A stretch of 64,000 nucleotides of DNA from Tretioscincus oriximinensis (GCA_022410635.1 JAJVDF010000208.1:1307080-1371079); one strand, 5' to 3'; counted from the stretch's first letter, positions 49,972-60,575 are shown. Translations and numbers: made by a program. The notes: generated from the letters alone by a model not told the origin.

Positions 49972-50290
49972 ATCATAGAATCCTGGAGTTGGAAGGGACC
50001 TCCAGGGTCCTGGGGTCCAACCCCCTGTTCGATGCCGGATTCACTAAACCATCCTAGGCAGGTGGCTGCCCAGCCTCTGTTTGGAGGCTTCCATTGAAGA
50101 TGAACTCGCCACCTCCTGTGGCAACCTGTTCCACTGGTTTATCACCCTCACTGTCAGAAACCTTTTTTCTGATATCTCATCCAAATCTACTTCCTTGCAG
50201 TTTCATCCCATTGTTTCTAGTCCTTCCATGTGCCCATGAGAACCAAGTTGATTCCCCCGCTCTGCGGAAGCTCTTCAGACATTTGTAGGC
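49972..50290 (-). mobile_element. CR1 LINE 3' end, ATTCTATGA type
   Basis: TCATAGAATCCTGGAGTTGG, AAGGGACCTCCAGGGTCC, CCTCTGTTTGGAGGCTTCC, TGGCAACCTGTTCCACTGG, and further into ORF2 (CATCCCATTGTTTCTAGTCC). The longest copy of this CR1 type here. Confidence 0.93.
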
Positions 50291-50739
50291 CGCTTACAAA
50301 TGAATTACTGAATCTATCAACGAGATGCCAGATGTAAATAATAGCAAACTGCCAAGCTTCCTGTCTCCCTACTTCCTGGCAGAGTACTGGTTTCCTCTTT
50401 TATGTTTTAAAGTTGTATTTCTGCCTGCTTTTCTACACTGATTTTTCACGATGACAAGGGCTTATTATAAAAGCTGGCAGTAGCAGCAGCAGCAGCAGCA
50501 GCCCAAATGCGAAGAAGGTGAAACAGAGCTGCTGTGTGCTGGTGGTGGGGCCTGATGGGAAGTGTAGTCTAGGCAGCAGGCAGCTTCTTCTGTCCAGCCT
50601 ATGTGGAGCCCAGTTTGTACCACTGCTAACCCTGGGAGGGGGGAAGCCTCTGTAGCTAATTTATGCCCACAGGAAACATTTTTGCTGCTTGCAGATCTAA
50701 GCCAGGATCTTTAAACAGGATCTAAGCCACACCAGACAG
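50291..50739. other. Intergenic, nothing recognised
   Basis: Includes a seven-unit AGC run at 50483-50502. No exon recognised. Confidence 0.4.
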
Positions 50740-50942
50740 ATTCCGGGATGGAGCAACAGGCAGGACTCTTGAAATACCATTTGCAGGGAGTCACGAACAG
50801 GAGCAGCATATTTTGTTTTCCTCTGTTCGGACTGCCCAGGTGCATCTGGTGGGCCTCTGTGTGACACAGAATGCTGGACTCGATGGGCTGTGGCCTGATC
50901 CAGGATGGCTCTTCTTATGTTCTTATGTTCTTATGTTCTTAT
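50740..50942 (+). mobile_element. CR1 LINE 3' end, TTATGTTC type
   Basis: GGGATGGAGCAACAGGCAGG, TGCCCAGGTGCATCTGGTG, GATGGGCTGTGGCCTGATCC and three TTATGTTC units. Confidence 0.95.
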
Positions 50943-51755
50943 TAAAGTGGATTAAGGCCTGTCAATGCAAACCAGCCTATTCTCTAATGAGTGATGTGCT
51001 AGAGAGGGGAAGGGTTTTTTTAATGTTATTTTATTTTCCTTTCCACCTTTCTCCAATAAAAAAAAAAAATTCATATATATATTTTTTTCGGAAGGAGCCT
51101 CCAGAGAAGGGGAGAAAAGGTTAGGGGAACAGCCAGAATGCCGGTGCCAGGGAGTCTGCTATCACTGCGGTGCCAAAATCGTTGGCTTGCTTTCCTGGAA
51201 GGGGGAAATCAGCCAGGAATATGGGTTTCTAATCTCAAGATGCAGCTCTAGCTCACTACCCCCTGTGCAGACCCCGTAAATCGCTGAAGACCCCTAGAGT
51301 AACGTGCTGGAGGCTGGGCTAACGGCAACCAGGGAAATATATAGGAACGGAAACAGAATTATATGGAAACACTTCCTCGCGCCATATTTCTTTTCTTTTT
51401 TTTCTGGAGCAACTTTTTAATAAATAAATGCTACATTTGGACCTTGGAGCCGTACTCTCTGCTTTGCCCTTGGATTTTTGATTTATATGTTTGAGGAAAG
51501 CCTTATCTCCTTCCCCTTCTTCTCTCATCAACCGTCAGCTCTCCACAGATAAAATTCGGAGGCGAAAGTTTCCTAAATACTGCAGCAGAACTGACCGAAT
51601 TGTAAAATAGTTCCAGATCCGGAAGAAAATAATTAAATCTCAAGGCAATATCTTCAAATAATATATGTAACAGAGGGTTGGAGAGGCAACAAAAACGAGA
51701 CTTTCTAACAAAAACAATCTAGATCTTGAGATTGCTTTTTTTAAAAAAGAAGAAG
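50943..51755. other. Intergenic, nothing recognised
   Basis: No repeat family or exon recognised. Confidence 0.4.
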
Positions 51756-51759
51756 AAAA

Positions 51760-52245
51760 AAGAACTTGGGTTTTTTTAATACACTGCTTTCCTCACCTGA
51801 AGGGACTCAAAGCAGCTTGCAACAAGAAGAAGAAGAACTGAGTTCTTATACCCTGCTTTTCTCACCTTCCAAAGGGACTCAAAGCGGCTTACAAGGATAT
51901 ATTTTGCCCAAAGGCTGACATTCTATCTTCCCCACCAGGCTGTGGTGGTTCCCATGTATCTACTTGCAGTCAGTTGCCATTTTTTGCAATCCATGCTTTC
52001 GAATAGCTGGGTTGGCTTCGAAACCCCATCTCCCAGACGAGAGACGAATTCCTAAGCGACTGAGCTATCCGTGCTTACAAGCTATTTTTCGCCCAGAGGT
52101 TTTACATTCTATTTTCCCCAGCATGTCGCAGTGGTACCCGTTCATCCAATTGCAAATTGCTTTTGAACAGCTGGGTTGGCTGAAGCTGAGGCCAGTAGAG
52201 GGCGCTCATTCCTCTCCATGGGTGTCACATGGGCCGGTGAAAGAC
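51760..52245 (-). mobile_element. SINE C split by SINE B
   Basis: 51760-51822 (AACTTGGGTTTTTTTAATAC, CTCAAAGCAGCTTGCAA) and 52074-52245 (TTACAAGCTATTTTTCGCCC, GAGGCCAGTAGAGGGCGC, GGTGTCACATGGGCCGG) form one SINE C. CTCF-like word at 52189-52206. Confidence 0.88.
51823..52073 (-). mobile_element. SINE B inside SINE C
   Basis: AGAAGAAGAAGAACTGAG, TTCTTATACCCTGCTTTTC, GGTTGGCTTCGAAACCCC, GCGACTGAGCTATCCGTGC. An internal deletion removes most of the segment between the B box and the Gly-rich centre. Host flanks GCTTGCAA and GCTTACAA are a plausible degraded TSD. Confidence 0.9.
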
Positions 52246-52404
52246 CTTTTATTAGTTTGGATTCAGTAGGATCTAGCAACATATACCTGGGTAAGGCATG
52301 GTGTGGAGTCTAGGCTGAGATGCAAACAGCTTTGTAAAGGTATGATTCACAGCTAAGAGGCTACCACGAAAAAGACACTGACTGCCATTGATAAACCTTT
52401 TGAT

Positions 52405-52575
52405 GGCCAGTTTGGTGTCAAGCGCAGAGTGTCAGACTCTTTATCTGGAGTCTCCCAGTTCAGTTCCACACTCCACTATGAAGCCAGCTGGGCGACCTTG
52501 AGCCAGTCACAGTTCTTTAGAACTCTCTCAGCCCCGCATATTTCACAGGGTGTCTGTTGTGGAGAAAACAACCAA
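52405..52575 (+). mobile_element. SINE A, 3' truncated
   Basis: GGCCAGTTTGGTGTCAAGCG, AGTCTCCCAGTTCAGTTCC (B box), CAGTCACAGTTCTTTAGAAC, GGGTGTCTGTTGTGGAG. Confidence 0.88.
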
Positions 52576-52751
52576 AGTATTTTTTTCACCCAGAGCATCA
52601 TTGGTTTATGGAACTTACTAGCCTCCTGGGTAGCTTTGAAATAGTAATAAACCAGCATTCCTGAAATACAATTTGTAGGGAATCCAGAGCAGGTTAAAAC
52701 TTTGCCTGCTTCTGCTTGAGAATGCCCAGGTACAACCAGTCACTGGGTGAG

Positions 52752-53110
52752 TAGGGTTGCCACCTTTTGATAAGTGAAATAATGGATGTGCTCTTAAAAA
52801 TAAGGGACGCTTTACAAAAATAAGGGAAATGCTTGAAAGGAAAGAAAAAACGGCCTGCCTTAATTCGCGCCCAAAGACGGAGGACGCGACGAAGACGAGA
52901 GAGCGAAAAAGTACAAGCTGTCCGATGCTCGTCTTCTGGACAAATAGCACGGTGGTGTGCGTGTGCGTGTGCGTGTGCGTGTGCGTGTGCGTGTGCGTGT
53001 GCGTGTGCGTGTGCGTGTGCGTGTGCGCGCACGGACTCATAATACGGGACGCGTAATATTGTCCTGAAAAACAGGACGCCCCGTATAATACGGGACAGGT
53101 GGCAACCCTA
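52752..53110. mobile_element. hAT-like element, 359 bp, 8-bp TSD
   Basis: TAGGGTTGCCACC and GGTGGCAACCCTA are perfect 13-bp inverted ends; flanks TGGGTGAG (52744-52751) and CGGGTGAG (53111-53118) are the TSD. The interior has AATAAGGGA words, a CpG-rich part and the (GTGTGC)n array. No transposase. Confidence 0.9.
52955..53030. repeat. (GTGTGC)n hexanucleotide array, about 12.5 units
   Basis: Alternating purine-pyrimidine throughout, ending in GCGCGCACG. It lies inside the hAT element. Confidence 0.97.
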
Positions 53111-53127
53111 CGGGTGAGACAAATGGC

Positions 53128-53567
53128 TGTATTTGTAACTACAGAACCTGTTATTCCAAAACGAGAGCTTGTGATGGCAAAAGACGCTGGGCAAACACAA
53201 GTCCTAATGAACGTTGTTCGTTTGATCCTTTTGCTTTCTCAGCTATCTGCAACTAATGATTTACAAATACACGACAATTTGATCAGGAATTTGAACGGAG
53301 TTCTCGATATTTGACTCTAGCGACATCTGGTGGCCACATGGAGAGTTACGCGGCCGTGTTTCTCTTCTTTTTTCCAATTCACGCCAATCATATGAAAGCT
53401 GCAGTGATTATACATGACAAAGGGCTCAGTCTAATAACAATAATAACACAGCCACAGGCTTCTGGACTGGATTCCAAAATTAAATCTCCGCTATTAATTA
53501 CGGTATTGCAAGAAATGTGTGCAGTACCACAAATTCAACTTTCTTCTAATAAGCTACATTCAAGCCT
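53128..53567. other. Intergenic with one CTCF-like word
   Basis: AGCGACATCTGGTGGCCAC at 53318-53336 resembles a reverse CTCF motif. A 71-codon frame at 53099-53314 starts in the hAT element and is not credible as a gene. Confidence 0.4.
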
Positions 53568-53695
53568 TGGTCATATATTTACTTTTAAACCGTCTTCTGA
53601 TTTTTTTCTTTTTTTAAACCGGGAGGAAAAAAGAATAGATCAAGATCCATATCAGGACTAAAGTTTTCAAAAAATATATGACCAGGACAATACAG
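53568..53695. mobile_element. Family E TIR element, complete
   Basis: CCTTGGTCATATATTTACTT, TTAAACCGTCTTCTG at the left; CAGGACTAAAGTTTTC, AAAAATATATGACCAGGAC at the right. About 128 bp. Confidence 0.75.
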
Positions 53696-53740
53696 GTAGG
53701 TCTTTTGGCCTTTGAGGAACAATTTCAGTTCCCTATTTGC

Positions 53741-53955
53741 TCCTGGTCACATCTAAGTCTTCATCCAGCTTCACTCCACTTTCAGAATGGAAACGCACGG
53801 CAGTAAAGTGGATTTTCTTTCCACCGTATCTAAATCAAAGGTGGGTTTTCTAAATCAGATAATGGCAAAAGGGAAAATCTTGCCACTTTCCTGGTGAGTT
53901 CTCTCACGCTAAAAGTGGGTTGAAACTGGATTAAAATTTAGGGATGTTCTGGGCC
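53741..53955. mobile_element. Family D TIR element, complete
   Basis: CTCCTGGTCACATCTAAGTC, CATCCAGCTTCACTCCAC at the left; CGCTAAAAGTGGGTTGAAAC, TGGATTAAAATTTAGGG at the right; core ATCTAAATCAAAGGTGGG. Length about 215 bp. Confidence 0.8.
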
Positions 53956-55204
53956 CATGATTTCCTTACAAAAATCACTACTTTTCTTCCAACGAGCTCA
54001 AGGAAACTCATGGAATCCCTATAACACCCTAGTGAAGATGAGAAGTCAAAGGATACCCAGTTTCCATAGCAGGACCTCTGGCCACTCCAGCTACTGCCCA
54101 ACACAGGGTCTTCCAAAGGATGACTATGAGAATTAAAAGATCTTTAGAGTAATCTACTGCTTCAGCCTCCTTGAACCCAAGGGGTGTGAAATGCAGATTC
54201 CACCTTGATTTACATGGAGACCAAGAGGGAAATAGTTCTGTTCTTCCTTGAGAGCAAAGCATTTCGACTGGTATATAATTCAGAGGCTCCAAGTGTGTGT
54301 GTTTTCCTGCGGCATCTCTGTCTTAATATTCTGTTACAATCTGAGCATATTTATCAACCGTCTTTGAATCGATCAAATTCACATTATTAACCCATCCTAG
54401 GTTTAATCCAGATTCCGCTCTGTTCAGTTCTGGATAGAATTGTGATTTATTCATTTTTGGGGGTCAAGTGGCAATTGGCTGAAGATGGGGCATGTGTATC
54501 ACAGTTACCGGTACATCCTAAAATTGAATTCTAGATCATTCCAGAACATTCCGGAGAAGGCAACAAACGAAATGAGAACTGGTCACAAAACCTTTGTCCT
54601 TGTATAAGAACAATAAGCGTTAAAGGACGTCAAACCTAACGGAAGCTGTGCTTTGTTTTTGCCTGTCTCTGTTTCATGTTCTAGGTGTGTCAAGCTAGGA
54701 GAAACGAGGAGATGGTGGGATCCATCCTTTCGCTTCCTTGTCCCAGGCTCCATTCTGTTCAGAACAAGGCCCACGGCCCATCTCCTCCACTCCACCCATC
54801 AACCTGATTCTTCAAGAAGCTGTAGCCTCGGAACATTTGGAACGGATTTGTAACAGATCTTAAATTACCTGAAATCCACGGTGCCAAGCAAGATGTGTCT
54901 GCCGATAAAACGTGGCTTGGCTCATTCAGAATGGTCGTGAGAGAGGATGCCAAAGGTATTATTTTGTGAGGGAACCAAAGATCTTTGCAGCACTGACTAT
55001 GGATTTTCTCATAAATCCCATCTATGGCTACAAATCTGTGGCTACAGCAGTTTCTTTATTTGTTAGAGCCGTGGGTACTTCAGAATAAGTTCCATCTATT
55101 TATTCATTCGCACAATGATCTATCATCTATCATCCATCCATCCTAAGATTATGTGCTTCCCCTTTACACATTGTCTGACATTCAACAACCTCATAAGGAT
55201 ACTC
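53956..55204. other. Single-copy DNA, no gene recognised
   Basis: No repeat family and no convincing exon. A short (ATCT/CATC) run at 55110-55142. Confidence 0.4.
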
Positions 55205-55425
55205 TAGGAAGAAGCATAAGAACCTAAGAGGAGCCCTGCTGTATGGGGCCAGAGTCCATCTAGTCCAGCCTTCTGCTTCACACAGTGGCCACTAATTGCA
55301 CTTGGGAAGAAGAGGAGGAGAAGGCAAAACCCTAACCAACTCCTTGCAAATGGTATTTCAGGAATCCTGCCTGTTGCTCCACCCCAGAGGCAGTACCAAA
55401 TGATCCATCCTAGTAGCAAGGATAG
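55205..55425 (-). mobile_element. CR1 LINE 3' end, TTATGTTC type
   Basis: GCATAAGAACCTAAGAGGAG, CCATCTAGTCCAGCCTTCTG, TTGCAAATGGTATTTCAGG, CCTGTTGCTCCACC, TGATCCATCCTAGTAGC. Confidence 0.93.
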
Positions 55426-55534
55426 AACTCCAGGCTGCTAATACAGTTACTGTAAGATGGGACGGCCATTTGATCGGACACCAGCAATCAAAGGTGAACC
55501 ATTACAGCTGGCCTAGTAATCAGAGGTGCCGTCC

Positions 55535-55665
55535 TGACATGTACTTTTAATCCATCTTCAGTCCCAAAGTACTGGACTGAACCTTGAAAAAATGGCATTT
55601 TTTCTCGGTTTAGTTCAATTCTTTGGGTCTGAAGAAGGATTAGAAATACATGAGTATCTCAGCCT
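55535..55665. mobile_element. Family E TIR element
   Basis: CCTGACATGTACTTTTAATC, CATCTTCAGTCCCAAAG at the left; GTCTGAAGAAGGATTAGAAA, TACATGAGTATC at the right. Confidence 0.72.
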
Positions 55666-55949
55666 AATCCTGTTCTATAGGACTGAAGATGGGTTAAGTG
55701 AATCCAGTTTGGACAGCTGCCCAATTCTTGGTTTATTTATTATTACCTTCTGGTTTCAATCTGCACTGCATACTTTGATAGGGTCCCTTTCCACCCTGTT
55801 CCACCCTTGACCTCTGAACTTTTTCTCAGTTTACTGATGAATAAAGAGGGAGAAATAACTCTAGATTGATAAGGACGCCTTGATGGGGCAGAGAGGAATA
55901 AATAAACTAGAAAGCTGAAAGAAAACAAAAAGAAAAATTGCCCCAAAGA

Positions 55950-56140
55950 AAAGAAGAAGAACTGGGTTTTTATATCCCGTTTTTCTCACCCAAAGGGACT
56001 CAAACCGGCTTACAAAGTTATTTCTTCACCAGAAGGCTGACATTCTATCTTCCCCACTACGCTGTGGTGGTTCCCATATTTCTAGTCGCAGCCTGTTGCA
56101 ATTCCTTGTAATTCTTGCTTTTGAATAGCAGAGAAGGAAA
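55950..56140 (-). mobile_element. SINE B/C, 5' truncated
   Basis: GAAGAAGAACTGGGTTTTTA, TATCCCGTTTTTCTCACCC, CAGAAGGCTGACATTCTATC and AATTCTTGCTTTTGAATAGC; the head is absent. Confidence 0.88.
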
Positions 56141-57211
56141 TACGTTTGTGGAGGTTTTCCAGCCCGAGGTTTGGGAAAGCAAGGAAACATGCTCCTCTTT
56201 CACCTGGCCTTTGGTTGAGAAATGGCGTTTTCTCCCCAGATATTGTTTTCAGATGTCCATTTCCTATTTCTGCTTTTATTGCTGGCCGTTGTCCGATTAT
56301 AAGTATAAATTAGATAATTGTAGAGTTAATACTTTGGAAAATAGTAAAATAAATAAGGGATTGTAAGCAAGCATGGATAATTGTAAAAAAAAACCATTTG
56401 GGGCAAAATTAGGAGTTCCAGATGCGAGTCCCTCTTGGATATTGGAAGCGATGTAAAGAAGGGAGAAAGAGGTGAAAGAGGGGGAAGAAATGTTCCAAAA
56501 TACTTTTAAATGTAAGAAACAAATTGTTGAATGAATATGCAATGATCAATAAAGTACTTTTAAACGAAGAAGTATAAATAAATAAATAAACAAACGTTGT
56601 ATTGGGGGAACAAGGGAGGGTTGATCAGGCAGGGAAATGTCTTGCCAGACCCCTAAAAGGGTCTATCAGTCTCCCCTCGTTTGCAGCACAATAGGCAAGT
56701 AAATAGACGAAGCCCCTTATTGCAGCCCTTCCAGATTGTTGACCTCAAACACAGTTGTCATCTCCCGCCCTGGGCAGACGGTGTTGCTAATTGGGAGACG
56801 ACACACAGAAACAATAGCCCTTTGGGTGAACTGGGATGTGCTGGGCTGGGGAAAGGGAGAGATGGAAATAGGGGGAAAGTTAAGACGCACACAAGCCTGG
56901 CTCTTCTAATTGGGATCCTGGTGGATCAACCTATTTTCCTTTTGTCCAGAAACAAGGAGAGGCCTCCAACGCAGGCAAGAAGGCGTCAGCCACCGGCTCT
57001 TGGACAAAGGACTGTCTGCCGCCAGCAAAGCCGGTGGCGTCCATCTCTTTAACCCCCTCCTTCCCTCCTTGACGCCCAAATCCCAGAAAAAAAATTATTA
57101 ACTCTTGCAGGGACATTCCAAAGCTCAAAGGACAGGCTAATAAAAGAAAGGCGATTCGTTCACTAAATAAGCCCCGATGAGGATGTTTATTTGGTCGATC
57201 TTCTGACAATA
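56141..57211. other. Single-copy DNA, no gene recognised
   Basis: 56681-57100 is GC-richer and has a 123-codon frame on + and overlapping frames on -; none resembles a known protein. AAATAAATAAAC near 56576 may be a SINE tail. Confidence 0.4.
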
Positions 57212-57275
57212 GATAAGAACATAAGGGCCTAAGAGGAGCCCTGCTGAATGGGGCCACAGCCCATCTAGTCCAGTA
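57212..57275 (-). mobile_element. CR1 3' terminus
   Basis: AGAACATAAGGGCCTAAGAG, GAGCCCTGCTGAATGGGGCC, CCATCTAGTCCAGTATC. Confidence 0.85.
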
Positions 57276-57284
57276 TCTCATGCT

Positions 57285-57800
57285 GTCCTTATTGGGAAAA
57301 TGGGGAAATATGGGATTGACAAGACAACAGTTAGATGGATTCAAAACTGGCTTAGTGATTTCACTCAAAAATGGTCGCACATCCAATTGGAAGAATGTTT
57401 CAGGTGGGCCCCAGTGCTGTTTAACATGCTTATAAAGGATTCAGATGGGGGAACTGCTGATGACACAAAGCTAGAAGCAGTTGCTAATAAGATCTAGACC
57501 AGCTTGAATAACGGAAGGAATATGTCTAAGCAGCAGGACCTGTGAAAAGGACCTGGGTGTATCATTAGATCACAGACTAAACATGAGTTAACAGGGTGAA
57601 GCAGTTTTACAAAAGGCGAACACGACCATGGGATGTATTAAGAGGAACAGAGAACCTCAATCGTATGAAGTAATTATTCCCCTCTACAGCACTTTGGTCA
57701 GACCACACTTGGTGTCCTATGTTCAGTTCTGGGCACCACAAATATAAAAAAGGACATTGATAAAACAGAGCAGGTTCAAAAGAGAGTCTACAAGTTGTAG
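57285..57800 (+). mobile_element. CR1-like LINE RT fragment (pseudogene)
   Basis: The decayed RT gives WIQNWLSDFTQKW near 57340, VLFNMLIKDSD near 57415, a DDTKLEAVANKI block near 57459 (catalytic region, degraded), then after frameshifts a KDLGVSLDHRLN-like and PLYSTLVRPHL-like region near 57550-57710. Larger and older than the other CR1 ends; it covers the palm and thumb region. Confidence 0.85.
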
Positions 57801-57899
57801 AGATGCTGATAGCTTTTCCTTGAAAAAAACCACGATGCAATTTCCACAGAAGCCTTCGCACATGGTTCAGATTACGTGGGGTAGATCATGTAGCCTATT

Positions 57900-58025
57900 T
57901 CAGCAATAGAAGAGGAAGAGGAAGGAGGAGAGGAAGACTGTAACTATCCCAAGGTCTGCCCTTGTGGAGGAATCCAGAATCAAAGGGGGAGAGTATGACA
58001 TTCTAACCACAAGACCAGACTGGCT
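57900..58025 (-). mobile_element. SINE A-like head fragment
   Basis: TATCCCAAGGTCTGCCC, GGAGGAATCCAGAATC, ACATTCTAACCACAAGACCAG then ACTGGCTC: the complement of a SINE A head, decayed. Confidence 0.65.
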
Positions 58026-58787
58026 CAGCTAACATCTCACTGCCTCTTGAGGCAGCCTATTCCACTGGCTGATGTCTGTTATTGAATCAGTTGGGTTTTT
58101 TTGGAAAAAACATTTATGCACAATTTCCTGTGTGGGCAACATTTTCCCATGAGATTTTGTTAAATGAAGCATTGTTGGTTATCATCTAAAGCAGCAAAGT
58201 CTCCAGAAGTACATAAATGCATGTTTGGGCCAAAACAAAAAGATAATCATTTAACACCTGCGACTGACTTTTCCTTCTCTGTCCACACCCGCTTTCCTTT
58301 TGTGATGTGTCTCTTTGACCGCGATCCCGAGAACAAAGACTTGTCACTATTCTCTGTTCATTGCTCTGTGAACTTTTCCTCTTTAAAAAAACAACAACCC
58401 AGGAGGAAGGATGCAATATTTTTCTTCCAATGATTCCCAATGGTGGGTCAAGAAGAAATAAGTAGGTAAGACTTTTCTTGGACCTTTCCAAATCCCCTTC
58501 CTAATGAGGACGGCTCAGTGGCACAGGTCCATCGTCGGATGACATATCTGCCCTTTCATGAAATCTATTGTGAGTTTGTTAGCACTGACATTTTTTGCAC
58601 GCAACACCCCATAAAACGCACCTTCCCGTAAACATAGTTCTGAAAGCGAATTACATCAGAAAGTTCAGAGACAAGAGCTCCTGAGGGGTGTTTGCATCAC
58701 AATTTATGCACTAGCTTTACAAAATGTGGATTTTTGTGCATCTGTAAGCAATAAAACAAATTATTCGCCTGCCGTTAATAGTAAAGG
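58026..58787. other. Intergenic, no gene recognised
   Basis: No repeat family recognised. Frames at 58164-58433 (+) and 58186-58491 (-) overlap each other and match nothing known. CACTGCCTCTTGAGGCAGCC near 58039 is a short CR1-like or hairpin sequence. Confidence 0.4.
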
Positions 58788-58902
58788 AGGACGGAGTCAT
58801 ACGGCCCAGGAGTTGGAAGGGGATCTCTGAGGCCATGAGGTCCAACCCTCTGCTTAATGCAGAGGATCCATTAAAACATCCTAGCAGACGGCTGTCCACA
58901 GG
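58788..58902 (-). mobile_element. CR1 LINE 3' end, ATTCTATGA type
   Basis: GAGTTGGAAGGGGATCTCTG, GAGGTCCAACCCTCTGC, AAAACATCCTAGCAGACGG, CTGTCCACAG. Confidence 0.88.
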
Positions 58903-58984
58903 AAGGACACTCTAGAAAGACTACAGAAAAAGAGTATTCTAGAGAGACCACGAAGGAAGGACATTCTAGAAAGACCATAGAGAA

Positions 58985-59285
58985 AGGAGGAGGAGGACTG
59001 GGTTTTTATATCCCGCGCTTCTCACCTGAAGGGACTCAGAGAAGCTTACAAAGTTATTTTTCACTTGAAGGTTTTTATTCTATCTTCCCCACCATGCTGC
59101 AGTGATTCCCATTTATCTACTTGCAGTCAGTTGCCATTTCTTGCAATTCTTGCTTTCAAATAGCTGGGTTGGCTAGAGCTACAGGCTAGGAGAAGGTGCC
59201 CATCCCTCCTCATATCCGACACAGGGCTGCAAAACTCGATCTCTCAGGTAAGAGACTGTCTTCTTAGCGCCATTCATGCCCAGAA
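58985..59285 (-). mobile_element. SINE B/C, nearly complete
   Basis: ACTGGGTTTTTATATCCCGC, CTGAAGGGACTCAGAGAAGC, ACTTGCAGTCAGTTGCC, AGCTGGGTTGGCTAGAGC, ACAGGGCTGCAAAACTCG. Confidence 0.92.
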
Positions 59286-59814
59286 TGTTCTAGAAAGGTC
59301 ATAGTGTTCTAAAAGATCATAGAGGAAGAACGTTCCAGAATGTTTTAGGACTGCCGGCAGCTTCTTCATTCCAGACGATTTTTACATGCACGGTTCCTGC
59401 TTATTGCCTCGGCTAGGGTGTGTTACTAGCCTGAAGCCATGCAAGGCAAAGAAAAAGCAATATGTGCCCAAATGAATGGATAAAGATTGGTGTGTAACCT
59501 CTGAAATGCTTCCCCCAGTTGATCTAGCTATAAACCAGGTGTGAGGGAGTCTGCAGTTCTCGAACAGCTAAGAAAAAAAATCTCTCTTACACCTGGCTGG
59601 TGAAGCAGTTCAAGTCATGCTGGGTTGGGGAGGTCTGAGTTAAGCTACGTCTTGGATGCTTGAATTCACAAGCTGATCCAGGGCGTTTTTCTCCAATTGT
59701 CCCATGGGGAGGGACATTTTTCAAGCCCCATTCAATCTGCAGTCGCCCGGAACACGTGTGTCAACCTGAAAACCTATCTTGACAAATATTCACTGAGGCC
59801 ATTTCATGTTCCGT
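59286..59814. other. Intergenic, nothing recognised
   Basis: 58905-59345 carries several GTTCTAGAAAG/CATTCTAGAAAGACC words (58913, 58938, 58966, 59285, 59304), the trace of an old short tandem repeat now split by the SINE. Confidence 0.4.
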
Positions 59815-59945
59815 GTCTGAATGGCCATGTCTGGGACATCAACATGTTGCTGTAGTCTGTGGCAGGCCCCCTTTGGTTCACCCACATGCCAGTGTAGACT
59901 ATGGCAGGTCCCCATTCTAAGATATAGGTCAGAAGAAGGCACAGT
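59815..59945. mobile_element. PIF/Harbinger-like MITE, internal part
   Basis: GTAGTCTGTGGCAGGCCCC, ACATGCCAGTGTAGACTATG, CCATTCTAAGATATAGG. Central palindrome retained, terminal TIRs not recognisable. Confidence 0.5.
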
Positions 59946-60229
59946 GCGAGTTCATCCTAAGCCTACTTCCCCATTGCAGTTGGAGAAGAGGATCCAGTCT
60001 ACCAAAAGGTCGCGCTAACAGCAGAGTAACAACAGAATGGTGCCTGGCACCAGCAGCTCGTAGTCGTGCCTGGGACATGCGCAGTACATGCAACTGGAAG
60101 AAATTTAAGGGGGTGGTTATTTGCTGCCCCCAATAAACGGCCACCCATCGGGTGCCCTGGGCTTTAGCCCCCTTTGTCCCCTATGTAGATCCAGCTCTGG
60201 CTACCAACATTTTCTCTACTTAGTCCCTA

Positions 60230-60395
60230 AGACCCTGGTAACACCTAAGTTTGAATCCACCTTCATTCCACTTCCAGAGTGAGGGAGCCCAGCAGCAAAG
60301 TGGCCAGTTGTTTTCTTTTGGCATTCTCTAACTCCAAAAAGCCATCTTCGGTTTAGATCGTGTGGAAAGAAACTGGCTGCTACTGCAGCATTCCA
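60230..60395. mobile_element. Family D TIR element, left half
   Basis: ACCCTGGTAACACCTAAGTT, TGAATCCACCTTCATTCCAC, core CATCTTCGGTTTAGATCGTG, GGAAAGAAACTGGCTGC. Confidence 0.72.
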
Positions 60396-60439
60396 AGAAG
60401 AGAGAGCAAGCTGTGGATTGAATATTTTCCTTCTTTTAT

Positions 60440-60575
60440 TTATTATTTGTTTGTTTGTACTTGGATCCCGCCCTATACCGGAAGGTCTCAGAGCCGGCCA
60501 ACCATAGGGTGGCGCACATAGCTTTTGTTGCTTTCTCCACAACAGACAGCCTGTGGAGTAAGTGGGGCTGAGAGA
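60440..60575 (-). mobile_element. SINE A, 3' part
   Basis: TTGTTTGTACTTGGATCCCG, CCCTATACCGGAAGGTCTC, GGCGCACATAGCTTTTG, ACAACAGACAGCCTGTGG. The tRNA-like head is absent. Confidence 0.88.

Larger units (their letters stand above)
52576..53127 (+). mobile_element. CR1 LINE 3' end interrupted by hAT
   Basis: AGTATTTTTTTCACCCAGAG, GGTTTATGGAACTTACTAG, CTTCTGCTTGAGAATGCCC and CAGTCACTGGGTGAG, then after the hAT element GGGTGAGACA. The CR1 consensus word GGGTGAGACAGA spans the insertion site. Confidence 0.8.

Noticed and set aside
50483..50502. CAG-repeat coding tract
   Set aside because: Only about seven AGC units, no open frame of note around it.
52618..53056. Frames rich in Cys-Val, Ala-His or Thr-His
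   Set aside because: Translations of the GTGTGC array inside a hAT element.
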